Shown: one piece after another, positions 1-6,659 of the stretch
Numbering within the stretch: position 1 is the first letter of the stretch
Layout of the letters: each line of letters begins with the position of its first letter
From: Methylococcaceae bacterium NSP1-2
Lineage (GTDB): Bacteria > Pseudomonadota > Gammaproteobacteria > Methylococcales > Methylomonadaceae
DNA length: 10,503 bases
NCBI GenBank assembly: GCA_002256685.1
Contig: NQJH01000024.1
Coordinates: 1-10,503, forward strand
Direction of reading: 5' to 3'
Made by a program: the position numbers and the translations under genes
The notes under the pieces: model-generated
Databases searched by the model: none
Seen by the model: only the letters and a program-made list of their open reading frames with translations
Told to the model about the DNA's origin: nothing

Positions 1-446
1 GCGGTGTTGCGATTCTGGATGATAATACGGGGCGGCTGGAGATAGCAGCACAGCATGAAGTATTCGATAGTTATCAGGGCATTTTTGCCCGCGATCATAA
101 AGATGCGTTGTTGATTGCCGAAGGGGTGTTGGCAATTAATGACTATTTAAACGTGCCGCAGTTGAAAGTGGAGAAGTTGTATAGCATTGATCAAGCCAGA
201 GAGGTGTATGCAAGAAGTCTCACGTTGACGTGGAGGGTAAAACCGCCAGCCGATAGTTTGGTGACTGAGTTGGAGACAACACTGATACCGTTTAAAGGTG
301 GTCGATGTCCTGTGGTGATTGAATACAGTTCAGCTGTTGCGCGTGCTAGCTTACAACTGGGTGATGCGTGGCGGGTGCGTCCGACGGATGAATTATTGGT
401 GCAGTTAAAGACCTTGTTTGCGACAGCAGAGGTTAGGTACAAATAG
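1..446 (+). CDS. dnaE: DNA polymerase III alpha subunit, C-terminal fragment
   Basis: This is the 3' end of the gene for the catalytic subunit of the replicative polymerase. The frame is open from base 3 to the TAG at 444-446, giving about 147 residues with no start inside the window. The visible part begins GVAILDDNTGRLEI, which matches the OB-fold domain of bacterial DnaE (E. coli reads LDDRSGRLEV). It continues through a region equivalent to E. coli DIDEAREKYARGL (here SIDQAREVYARSL) into the C-terminal region, where WRVRPTDELL corresponds to WRVSPSDRLL. In the family the OB fold contacts single-stranded DNA and the extreme C-terminus binds the tau subunit of the clamp loader. The polymerase active site and PHP domain lie outside the window. 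A TTG at 108 is an internal leucine codon, not a start. The gene converges on rne, with a palindromic terminator between them. I identify it by recalled alignment to E. coli DnaE. Confidence 0.9.
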   Translation, partial: GVAILDDNTGRLEIAAQHEVFDSYQGIFARDHKDALLIAEGVLAINDYLNVPQLKVEKLYSIDQAREVYARSLTLTWRVKPPADSLVTELETTLIPFKGGRCPVVIEYSSAVARASLQLGDAWRVRPTDELLVQLKTLFATAEVRYK

Positions 447-450
447 AGTC

Positions 451-475
451 GGGTGGGCAAAAAGCTTGCCCACCC
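451..475. terminator. Palindromic bidirectional terminator between dnaE and rne, REP-like
   Basis: GGGTGGGCAA (451-460) pairs perfectly with TTGCCCACCC (466-475) around a 5-base loop. On the plus strand it is followed by TACATTTTCTTT, a loose T tract suitable for ending dnaE. On the minus strand the hairpin lies just past the rne stop. Read on the minus strand the element begins GTAGGGTGGGC, like the palindrome at 3397-3426, so it may be a member of a dispersed REP-like family that also serves as a terminator. Confidence 0.7.
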
Positions 476-485
476 TACATTTTCT

Positions 486-2876
486 TTAAGACTCTGTGCT
501 TGATTCTTGTTTAATCACTTCAGCTTTGGGTGCTTTGGGCGCAGGTTCTGCAACGGGAACTGGATTTGGCGTATTCACTGCCGCCTGTTCAGCCCGCTCA
601 GTTTTTTCTACACGTTCGGCAAATTCACTGTTGTATGAACGAGTTTGTGTAGGACGTGGTTCGTTTGCACTCACTTCGTTACTGAATGATTCATCGCTAT
701 AAGACGGCTGTGCGTCATTGTCTAACTCAGGTTTTTTGTAGTTAGGATTACGCGGTCTTCTGCGATTCGGTCCTCTTCTGGCATTGTTTTTTCTTTCTGG
801 CTTAGCTGCTAAACCTTCTGTTGTTTCAGTCTCGTTGACGACTTCACTCGCTGTCTCAGGGATAGCAATAGTGGGCGGCACAATAACAACTTCATTCAGC
901 ACATCCGCTTCAACAACAGGCACTGGCGCGAGATTAGGTCTAACATTGCGACCAGGACCGCGTGCTGGACGACTGGGGCGTGGTTCTTGGTTTACATTCT
1001 GATTTGGATTTGGCGTAGTTTGGTTTGGATTGGGTGCAACGACTTGATCGCCCGTACCTCTGCCCTTACCTTTACCACGTCTGTTATTGCGATTTCTGTT
1101 TTGTTGACCTTCAGACGTTGCTTGCGCTTTTTCAACAACAGTGGGCGTGGGTGTTGTGATTTCTGGTGCAGGTGCGAGTATTTCTGTCTCTATACTATTG
1201 CTATAAGCGACCAATTTGTGCCAAAAGCGTTTAATTAAGTTAGCCGCTTCACTTTTGTTCTGCACGGGTGCAGGTGAGTCGTGCATAAATTCTTTAACCG
1301 CCGCTCTTTCACTGGGGTGTTTGACGTGTTGGGCAAACTCAGGAATGGTGATTTCTTCGGCTTTGATTTGTAAGTAGCTGGGTTTTTCGTCCGCGCCTTC
1401 TTTTTCTTTGAGGCGTTCAATATTGTAAGCAGGGGTTTCTAAATGTCGGCTCGGTAAAATAACAATGCCGACTTTTAAGCGGTGTTCAATGTGATCGATA
1501 ACACTGCGTTTTTCATTGAGTAAAAAGGTCGCGCATTCAATGGGTAAATGGGCAATGACTTTTTCCGTGCCTTTTTTCATCGCTTCTTCTTCAATCACAC
1601 GCAATACCGACAGTGCGACTGATTCAACATTACGAATCGTGCCTTGACCTTTACAGCGTGGGCAGGGCAGTTGCGTTGCGTCACCTAAAGAAGGACGCAT
1701 CCGTTGCCGCGACATTTCCAACAAACCAAACCGTGAAATGCGGCTAGTTTGTATGCGTGCGCGGTCAATTTTTAACGCATCACGCAAATGATTTTCGACG
1801 GTGCGCTGATTTTTATTGGATAGCATGTCGATAAAATCGATAACGAATAAGCCGCCTAAATCGCGTAACCGTAGTTGTCTAGCGATTTCATCCGCCGCTT
1901 CCATATTGGTATTTAGCGCGGTTTCTTCAATATCACTGCCTTTAGTGGCGCGGGCGGAGTTAATGTCGATAGAGGTTAAGGCTTCGGTATGGTCAATCAC
2001 GATAGAACCGCCAGAGGGTAGCGATACTTCACGCCCATAAGCAATTTCAATTTGTGATTCAATTTGATAGCGGTTAAACAATGGCACAGCGTCTTGATAC
2101 AGTTTTGCTTTGGGCAAAAAATGCGGCATGACTTGTTTTAAAAACTTTTGTACCATTTTAAAGGCGTCTTCGTTGTCGATAAGAATTTCATCAATATTGC
2201 CACGCAAATGATCGCGTAAGGCGCGGATGATGATATTGCTTTCTTGAAAGACTAAAAACGGTGCGGATTGTTCTTTAGCGGTGCGGTCTATGGCTTCCCA
2301 CAGCTGCATCAAGTAATTCAAATCCCATTGTAATTCTTCGGCGTTTTTGCCACAGCCAGCGGTACGGACAATTAAGCCCATGTTTTCGGGGATTTCTAAC
2401 GATGCCATGACTTCGCGTAAGTCACTGCGAGTTTCGCCTTCAATGCGCCGTGAAATACCGCCCGCTTTGGGATTGTTAGGCATTAATACCAAATAAGTAC
2501 CTGCCAAACTGATATAAGTGGTGAGTGCCGCGCCTTTATTGCCGCGCTCTTCTTTTTCAATTTGGACGACAATTTCTTGACCTTCACGAATCAAATCTTT
2601 GATATTAGGACGGCGACCTTCTTCTGCGCCTTCTTGGGCATGACGATACAGCGGGGAAATTTCTTTAAAGGGTAAAAAACCTTGTTTTTCAGAGCCGTAA
2701 TTAACAAAAGCGGCTTCTAGGCTGGGTTCTACGCGGGTAATAATACCTTTATAGATATTGGATTTTTTTTGTTCTTTTGATGGGATTTCAATGTCAAAAT
2801 CATATAACTTTTGACCGTCTACCAAAGCGACTCGCAGTTCTTCCGCTTGCGTAGCGTTGATAAGCATTCTTTTCAT
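486..2876 (-). CDS. rne: Ribonuclease E
   Basis: This gene encodes the endoribonuclease that initiates mRNA decay, processes rRNA and tRNA precursors and scaffolds the RNA degradosome at the inner membrane. The 796-residue product starts MKRMLINATQAEELRVALVDG, almost identical to E. coli. The S1 domain covers roughly residues 36-118, with Phe57 and Phe67 at the RNA-contact positions. The 5'-monophosphate sensor motif VRTAG is at 170-174. The Mg-binding aspartates of the DNase I-like domain are Asp304 (SIDINSARA) and Asp347 (VIDFIDM). The Zn-link CPRC is at 405-408. After about residue 515 the protein is low complexity. A likely membrane-targeting amphipathic helix lies at 544-560 (LIKRFWHKLVAYS core). 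Arg-rich RNA-binding stretches lie at 593-607 and 695-714, and an Asn/Pro/Gln-rich spacer at 616-630. The tail is about 265 residues shorter than in E. coli (1061 aa in total). The start is supported by AAGGAA at 2883-2888, six bases from the ATG. Confidence 0.97.
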   Translation of the reverse strand: MKRMLINATQAEELRVALVDGQKLYDFDIEIPSKEQKKSNIYKGIITRVEPSLEAAFVNYGSEKQGFLPFKEISPLYRHAQEGAEEGRRPNIKDLIREGQEIVVQIEKEERGNKGAALTTYISLAGTYLVLMPNNPKAGGISRRIEGETRSDLREVMASLEIPENMGLIVRTAGCGKNAEELQWDLNYLMQLWEAIDRTAKEQSAPFLVFQESNIIIRALRDHLRGNIDEILIDNEDAFKMVQKFLKQVMPHFLPKAKLYQDAVPLFNRYQIESQIEIAYGREVSLPSGGSIVIDHTEALTSIDINSARATKGSDIEETALNTNMEAADEIARQLRLRDLGGLFVIDFIDMLSNKNQRTVENHLRDALKIDRARIQTSRISRFGLLEMSRQRMRPSLGDATQLPCPRCKGQGTIRNVESVALSVLRVIEEEAMKKGTEKVIAHLPIECATFLLNEKRSVIDHIEHRLKVGIVILPSRHLETPAYNIERLKEKEGADEKPSYLQIKAEEITIPEFAQHVKHPSERAAVKEFMHDSPAPVQNKSEAANLIKRFWHKLVAYSNSIETEILAPAPEITTPTPTVVEKAQATSEGQQNRNRNNRRGKGKGRGTGDQVVAPNPNQTTPNPNQNVNQEPRPSRPARGPGRNVRPNLAPVPVVEADVLNEVVIVPPTIAIPETASEVVNETETTEGLAAKPERKNNARRGPNRRRPRNPNYKKPELDNDAQPSYSDESFSNEVSANEPRPTQTRSYNSEFAERVEKTERAEQAAVNTPNPVPVAEPAPKAPKAEVIKQESSTES

Positions 2877-2882
2877 TCAATA

Positions 2883-2888
2883 TTCCTT
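2883..2888 (-). promoter_or_regulatory. Ribosome binding site of rne
   Basis: On the minus strand AAGGAA lies six bases before the ATG at 2876-2874. It fixes the rne start and agrees with the conserved MKRMLINATQ N-terminus. Confidence 0.75.
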
Positions 2889-3173
2889 GTAGTGTCCTGC
2901 TCCATTGTAGATTTTACTGAGTTGACTGGATTTAATCATCGTTAATATAAGGTTACTGATACAGAGCGATAGGGTTGGTTATGACTGTGCGGCTAAGGTT
3001 TTTATGGTTTTATGCCGTTATCTGTGCGTTGTAGTGGATAGTTTGAGCTTTAAGTAGGTCAAGGCAACGGACAGATACTCAGTCAATATTCAGTCTTGCT
3101 GGTAAATTCTGCTTGAAAACAGGAGTTATAAATCGTGCGTCTAGGGTCGAACGATGAACCCGAAATTCTTGTT

Positions 3174-3197
3174 ATGAAGTCGCTTGTGCGGCTTCAT
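3174..3197. other. Stem-loop in the rne leader region
   Basis: ATGAAGTCGC (3174-3183) pairs with GCGGCTTCAT (3188-3197) around a TTGT loop. That is ten pairs including one G-T wobble when read on the plus strand. On the minus strand, which is the rne leader sense, the wobble becomes a single A-C mismatch. It is a candidate leader hairpin. On the plus strand a T-rich run (GGTGTTTTGTT) follows, so it could alternatively be a terminator of an unseen plus-strand transcript. Confidence 0.35.
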
Positions 3198-3396
3198 GGT
3201 GTTTTGTTAAGTCGGTAAAACCCACTGAATAAACAGTCACTCATCAACGTCAACACACAGCGATTTTAAAAAAATCGTCTAACTAAATTCGTTTGAGCGT
3301 TTAAAGTCTGGCTTTGAGCGTGTTCCGACTGCGGCTATGGTACTTATTAATGGGCATTTTTCCAAGCATTATTATCTAATATAGTGTGCAAGTCGC

Positions 3397-3426
3397 GTAG
3401 GGCGGGTTGACGTAGCGTAACCCGAC
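3397..3426 (+). repeat. GTAG-type REP-like palindrome
   Basis: The tetranucleotide GTAG (3397-3400) and GG precede a bulged hairpin. CGGGTT (3403-3408) pairs with AACCCG (3419-3424), then after one bulged G, ACG (3410-3412) pairs with CGT (3416-3418) around a TAG loop. A 5' GTAG followed by a bulged GC-rich hairpin is the layout of REP sequences handled by RAYT (TnpA-REP) transposases. The same GTAGGGYGGG start is seen on the minus strand at 478-469. Family membership is inference, because only one window is visible. Confidence 0.5.
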
Positions 3427-3450
3427 AAAAATCTATAGCAAGAGGTTTTG

Positions 3451-3456
3451 ATTATA
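3451..3456 (-). promoter_or_regulatory. Candidate -10 box of an rne promoter
   Basis: The minus strand carries a perfect TATAAT here. No good -35 is found at 16-18 bp; the nearest sequences are GGTTGC and GGGTTG, and TTGCAT lies at only 14 bp. If it is active, the rne leader would be roughly 570 nt long. The site lies in AT-rich DNA, so the match may be chance. Confidence 0.2.
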
Positions 3457-3531
3457 ACTGACTGGTTAAAATGCAACCCCGCAACTAATGGCAACAAAGC
3501 CAATTTTTTGATCTCGGCATATTTAGTTTTT

Positions 3532-3547
3532 TGTGCTGTGCATCACA
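3532..3547 (+). promoter_or_regulatory. Candidate CRP/Vfr-family binding site
   Basis: The sequence TGTGC-N6-TCACA differs from the CRP half-site consensus TGTGA-N6-TCACA at one base. It lies about 100 bp before the rluC start, between the divergent genes, where it could act on either. One such match can occur by chance, and no CRP gene is in the window. Confidence 0.25.
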
Positions 3548-3577
3548 TCGGTTAGTCGTGTATCACATCTACTAGCA
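3538..3577 (+). repeat. 20-bp tandem direct repeat upstream of rluC
   Basis: Two units begin at 3538 and 3558. Each starts GTGYATCACATC and shares TAG at unit positions 16-18, with 14 of 20 positions identical. The spacing of about two helical turns is typical of paired operator sites bound on one face of the DNA. The first unit overlaps the CRP-like site. Confidence 0.4.
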
Positions 3578-3634
3578 TTTATTGTCACTGGTGAATAGGT
3601 TATAGTGATAGTTTTTATTTTTATCGACCCTAGC

Positions 3635-4594
3635 ATGAGCAATGAACAACAAGGCGAGTCGCCTAAAGTCACTTTTATCGAAATTACCGAAGACCATAGC
3701 GATCAACGGTTGGATAATTTTTTATGCACCCATTTAAAAGGTGTTCCCAAAAGTCGTATTTATCGTATCGTCCGTAAAGGCGAAGTGCGCGTCAATAAAG
3801 GGCGCGTGGATGTTAAATACCGTTTAGTCGAAGGCGATATTATTCGCATTCCCCCTGTGAGAGTCGCCGAACGTAGCGAAGAATCTTACGTCCCGCAAGG
3901 TTTAAAAGATGCGTTACAACACAGTATTTTATTTGAAGACGATGGCTTTTTAATTATCAATAAACCCGCTGGTTTTGCGGTACATGGCGGCAGTGGTGTC
4001 AGTTCTGGCATTATTGAAGGCTTGCGTTTAATTCGACCCGAAGCGCGGTTTTTAGAATTAGTGCATCGTTTAGATAAGGACACGTCAGGCTGTTTGGTCA
4101 TCGCTAAAAAACGCAGTGCCTTGCGGTTATTTCACACTTTATTTCGTGACAATGACATTCATAAAACCTATGTCGCGTTGTTATCAGGGCAATGGAAACG
4201 CAAAAAGCTAATAGTCACCGCGCCGTTGTTAAAAAATGTGCAAAAAGGCGGCGAGCGTATGGTGTCTATCAGCCCGTTAGGTAAAGAATCGGAAACTTTA
4301 TTTCGCCGCTTACAATTATTTCCTGAGGCAACGTTGGTTGAGGCTTCGCCAAAAACAGGACGCACCCATCAAATCCGTGTTCATGCTGCCAGTTTAGGGC
4401 ATCCTATTATCGGTGATGAGCGTTACGGTGAAGATGATGCCAATAAACATTTTAGACACAAAGGCTATAAACGCATGTTTTTACACGCGCAAACCCTGCG
4501 TTTTCAGCATCCCGTCACTGGTATCGCTATGATTATTTCTGCCCCGTTACCTCCACAATTAGATAACTTACTCAAACATGAACAATCGCTTTGA
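3635..4594 (+). CDS. rluC: 23S rRNA pseudouridine synthase, RluC type
   Basis: The enzyme converts uridines to pseudouridine in 23S rRNA (positions 955, 2504 and 2580 in E. coli). I place the start at ATG 3635, giving 319 aa, because MSNEQQGESPKV aligns with the start of E. coli RluC. An in-frame GTG at 3605 would add ten hydrophobic residues unlike the family. Neither start has a good Shine-Dalgarno. Counting from ATG 3635, an S4 RNA-binding domain covers about residues 24-80 (GVPKSRIYRIVRKGEVRVNKG). The catalytic motif HRLDKDTSG is at 144-152 with Asp147. The second conserved motif KTGRTHQIRVH is at 240-250. RPEARFLELVHRLD is essentially identical to E. coli. The 3' end overlaps the following HAD gene by 17 bases, implying one operon with translational coupling. 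It diverges from rne, as in E. coli. Confidence 0.93.
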   Translation: MSNEQQGESPKVTFIEITEDHSDQRLDNFLCTHLKGVPKSRIYRIVRKGEVRVNKGRVDVKYRLVEGDIIRIPPVRVAERSEESYVPQGLKDALQHSILFEDDGFLIINKPAGFAVHGGSGVSSGIIEGLRLIRPEARFLELVHRLDKDTSGCLVIAKKRSALRLFHTLFRDNDIHKTYVALLSGQWKRKKLIVTAPLLKNVQKGGERMVSISPLGKESETLFRRLQLFPEATLVEASPKTGRTHQIRVHAASLGHPIIGDERYGEDDANKHFRHKGYKRMFLHAQTLRFQHPVTGIAMIISAPLPPQLDNLLKHEQSL

Positions 4595-5228
4595 TTTACT
4601 GATTTTTGATTGGGATGGGACGTTAATTAACACCATCGATTGGATTACCCATTGTTTACAAACAGCGGCTGAACGCTGTGGTTGTACGATTCCTGAACAG
4701 CAGGCGGCAAAAGATGTGATTGGTTTAAGCATTCAAGAAGCCACTTCAACACTGCATCCAAACGTGGATGCTAAGACGCATGAGCAATTAGTGCAGCATT
4801 ACAGTCAAGAGTATTTATCCAAACAACTCAGTCGGGCTGATTTATTTCCTGACACCTATGAAATGTTAGTAGAACTCAAACAAGCCGGTTATTCACTCGC
4901 CGTTGCTACCGGCAAAACGCGCCACGGTTTACAAGCGGCATTACAGGCGACCGGCACTGAAGCACTGTTTGATATTACGCGCTGTGCCGATGAAACCGCC
5001 TCTAAACCAAACCCAAAAATGTTGCTGGAGATTATGCAGGTCACTAATCACCCGCCAGAACGCAGCTTAATGGTGGGTGACTCTATTCATGACTTGCAAA
5101 TGGCAGCTAATGCCCTCATTTCATCGATAGGGGTGTGCTGTGGCGCACACTCAAAAGACACTCTGCAACACTACAAACCGTTGTTATGCTTAACGCACGC
5201 AACGGAATTATTGGCTTATTTAAGGTAA
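4578..5228 (+). CDS. HAD-superfamily hydrolase, phosphoglycolate phosphatase-like
   Basis: This is a probable small-molecule phosphatase of 216 aa, in the Gph/PGMB-like part of the haloacid dehalogenase superfamily. All four HAD motifs are present: I, DWDGTL at 11-16 (nucleophile Asp11, acid/base Asp13); II, Thr111 in VATGKTR; III, Lys143 in SKPNP; IV, GDSIHD at 167-172. A helical cap of about 70 residues sits between motifs I and II, as expected for a C1 cap. The substrate cannot be told from sequence; phosphoglycolate or another sugar phosphate is possible. The gene starts inside the end of rluC. The order rluC, HAD hydrolase, sppA is also known from Pseudomonas, so this is an inherited operon member rather than an acquired gene. 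The cysteines near the C-terminus (VCCGAH, 186-191) occupy a variable region. Confidence 0.88.
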   Translation: MNNRFDLLIFDWDGTLINTIDWITHCLQTAAERCGCTIPEQQAAKDVIGLSIQEATSTLHPNVDAKTHEQLVQHYSQEYLSKQLSRADLFPDTYEMLVELKQAGYSLAVATGKTRHGLQAALQATGTEALFDITRCADETASKPNPKMLLEIMQVTNHPPERSLMVGDSIHDLQMAANALISSIGVCCGAHSKDTLQHYKPLLCLTHATELLAYLR

Positions 5229-5234
5229 CACGCG

Positions 5235-6197
5235 ATGGAAAATCAACAAAATGACTCAGAAAAATCCGCCGGTTGGGAACGAGAGGTGCTGGAAAAAGTC
5301 GCCCTCGCCGCTGTCACTGAACAAACTCGCGCTCGCCGCTGGGGCGTGTTTTTTAAATCCCTCACCTTTGGCTATTTAGCCATACTGTTAGGTGTCATGT
5401 TGTATCCCAACATGAAAAAAGAAATGGGCGGCGATGGCAAAGATCATACTGCCGTGGTAGATATTGTGGGTGTGATTGCTGAAGGCAAAGACGTGAATGC
5501 TGAAAATGTCATTAAAAGCCTACGCGCCGCAGTGAAAGATAAAAATACCAAAGGTATTATTCTGCATTCCAATTCCCCCGGTGGTAGCCCTGTGCAGTCG
5601 GCTTATATTTATGAAGAAATTCGTAACATCAAAAAACTCAATCCTAAACTGCCGATTTATGCGGTCGTCAGTGATATATGTGCGTCAGGGTGTTATTACA
5701 TTGCCTCTGCGGCGGATAAAATTTTTGTGAGTCCTGCCAGTTTAGTGGGATCAATCGGTGTCATCATGGATGGTTTTGGTTTTGTCGATACCATGAAAAC
5801 CCTTGGTGTAGAGCGTCGTTTAATCACCGCAGGTGCGCATAAAGCGATGCTAGACCCATTTTCACCGCCTAAGCCCGATGAAAATCAATACATGCAAACC
5901 TTGATAAACCAAGTTCATCAGCAATTTATCGCGGCTGTTAAACAAGGACGTGGTGATCGCTTAAAAGAAACCTCAGACACGTTTTCTGGTTTAGTGTGGA
6001 CAGGTGAAGAAGGCGTTAAATTGGGGATTGCTGATGCGTATGGCAATGACAGTTCAGTGGCTAAAGACTTGATCGGCGCAGAACGCTTAGTGGATTTCAC
6101 TGAGTCAGAAGAATTCTTCGATAAACTCATCGGTAAAATGGGCGCGTCGTTCGGTCATGCAATCGGTAGCGTGTTACAAACCCCCGTATTACGTTAG
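5235..6197 (+). CDS. sppA: Signal peptide peptidase SppA, short form (S49 family)
   Basis: This membrane-anchored serine protease of the S49 family, 320 aa, degrades leftover signal peptides and other membrane peptides. It has a cytoplasmic N-terminus rich in charged residues, then a single membrane segment at about 36-57 (WGVFFKSLTFGYLAILLGVM). The protease domain follows from about 72. The oxyanion glycines are in NSPGGSP (113-118), the nucleophile is Ser151 in ICASGCYYIAS, and the general base is Lys203 in AHKAMLDPF. The Ser-Lys gap of 52 matches B. subtilis SppA (S147/K199). It is about half the length of E. coli SppA, which has two tandem S49 domains, so this is the single-domain type found in Pseudomonas and Bacillus. 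Start ATG 5235 is backed by AAGG at 5222-5225, which overlaps the end of the HAD gene. It is the last gene of the operon, with a strong hairpin downstream. Confidence 0.92.
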   Translation: MENQQNDSEKSAGWEREVLEKVALAAVTEQTRARRWGVFFKSLTFGYLAILLGVMLYPNMKKEMGGDGKDHTAVVDIVGVIAEGKDVNAENVIKSLRAAVKDKNTKGIILHSNSPGGSPVQSAYIYEEIRNIKKLNPKLPIYAVVSDICASGCYYIASAADKIFVSPASLVGSIGVIMDGFGFVDTMKTLGVERRLITAGAHKAMLDPFSPPKPDENQYMQTLINQVHQQFIAAVKQGRGDRLKETSDTFSGLVWTGEEGVKLGIADAYGNDSSVAKDLIGAERLVDFTESEEFFDKLIGKMGASFGHAIGSVLQTPVLR

Positions 6198-6207
6198 TTT
6201 TTCCTCA

Positions 6208-6235
6208 GGAGTCTAAAAACTTATTTTTAGACTCC
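6208..6235 (+). terminator. Rho-independent-like terminator after sppA
   Basis: GGAGTCTAAAAA (6208-6219) pairs perfectly with TTTTTAGACTCC (6224-6235) around a CTTA loop, ten bases after the sppA stop. The tail is CCCTCCTTATTC rather than a pure T run, but the inner stem ends in A-T pairs. It closes the rluC-HAD-sppA operon and separates it from the small secreted genes. Confidence 0.75.
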
Positions 6236-6354
6236 CCCTCCTTATTCATTTTCAGTTCACGGTCACTGTGCGATAGTGTAGCCAATCTGTATTGATGCCA
6301 GACACGATGCTCAAATTTGCCTGACATCAACTAATGTATGTTCATAACAATTGT

Positions 6355-6362
6355 GGGAGAGG
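6355..6362 (+). promoter_or_regulatory. Ribosome binding site deciding the start at 6367
   Basis: GGGAGAGG lies four bases before ATG 6367. It selects this codon over the in-frame ATG at 6334, which would prefix 11 non-hydrophobic residues to an otherwise perfect signal peptide. Confidence 0.75.
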
Positions 6363-6366
6363 CAAA

Positions 6367-6639
6367 ATGAAAACGATAATAATACTGTTATTGCTATCCG
6401 TGTCGTCACTGGCGATGGCTGAAGATTATAGCAATCCATTATCAACGCAGGATCGATTGCGCATTATCTCTGAAAATATAAATTACACGCCCGCACAAAC
6501 ACGATATTTTATAGAGCAACAACGCGTGAATGATGCTAGACGAAATCAGGTTGAGCTAGAACAAGCCGAGGCAAACCGCAATAGAATGATACAGTACTAT
6601 AAGGATCGAAGAGACACGGAAAGATTTATCGGTGATTAG
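6367..6639 (+). CDS. Small secreted protein, first of a tandem pair
   Basis: I do not recognise a named family. The product has 90 residues. It begins with a textbook Sec signal peptide (MKTIIILLLLSVSSLAMA, cleavage likely after Ala18), leaving a mature periplasmic protein of about 72 residues without cysteines. From residue 40, YTPAQ begins a strongly charged, Gln/Arg/Glu-rich stretch predicted by eye to be one long helix, ending in FIGD. The next gene is a paralogue with 24 of 51 residues identical over this segment, which shows that both are real genes. YTPAQ followed by a basic/acidic helix recalls the LTxxQ motif of CpxP/Spy periplasmic proteins. However, there is one motif rather than two, and Tyr replaces Leu. 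The start at 6367 is set by GGGAGAGG. The following gene starts 20 bases after the stop, so they are likely co-transcribed. An envelope role is inference from the signal peptide and the neighbouring two-component genes. Confidence 0.75.
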   Translation: MKTIIILLLLSVSSLAMAEDYSNPLSTQDRLRIISENINYTPAQTRYFIEQQRVNDARRNQVELEQAEANRNRMIQYYKDRRDTERFIGD

Positions 6640-6647
6640 TGATGGGC

Positions 6648-6652
6648 AGGAG
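6648..6652 (+). promoter_or_regulatory. Ribosome binding site deciding the start at 6660
   Basis: AGGAG lies seven bases before ATG 6660. It favours this start over the GTG at 6639, which would add the basic residues MMGRRRD in front of the signal peptide. Confidence 0.75.
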
Positions 6653-6659
6653 ACGGGAT

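Larger units (their letters stand above)
2877..3634. other. rne-rluC divergent intergenic region (rne leader)
   Basis: These 758 bases hold no convincing gene. The longest conspicuous plus-strand reading frame I noted is a 17-codon hydrophobic one at 2981-3034, without a good ribosome site. In E. coli the same two genes are divergent, and rne has a 361-nt leader whose hairpins mediate autoregulation by RNase E. The spacing here fits a similar arrangement, but I cannot align the E. coli leader hairpins to it. Visible structure includes a hairpin at 3174-3197, an AT-rich palindrome at 3261-3277 (CGATTTT/AAAATCG), TTTGAGCGT repeated at 3292 and 3313 (21 bp apart), TCAGTC repeated at 3079 and 3090 (11 bp apart), a REP-like palindrome at 3397-3426, and a 20-bp-period repeat at 3538-3577. 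Confidence 0.6.

Noticed and set aside
987..1238. Open frames on the plus strand opposite the rne tail
   Set aside because: They mirror low-complexity Pro/Asn/Gln codons of rne, lack ribosome sites and show no recognisable protein features.
2981..3034. A 17-codon hydrophobic reading frame (MTVRLRFLWFYAVICAL) on the plus strand in the rne-rluC spacer
   Set aside because: Too short, no proper ribosome site, and no downstream gene for it to lead; chance is sufficient explanation.
3121..3160. GGGTTCATCGTTCGACCC on the minus strand resembles a tRNA T-arm
   Set aside because: The stem does not fold as a T-arm with a seven-base loop, and no acceptor, D or anticodon arms surround it.
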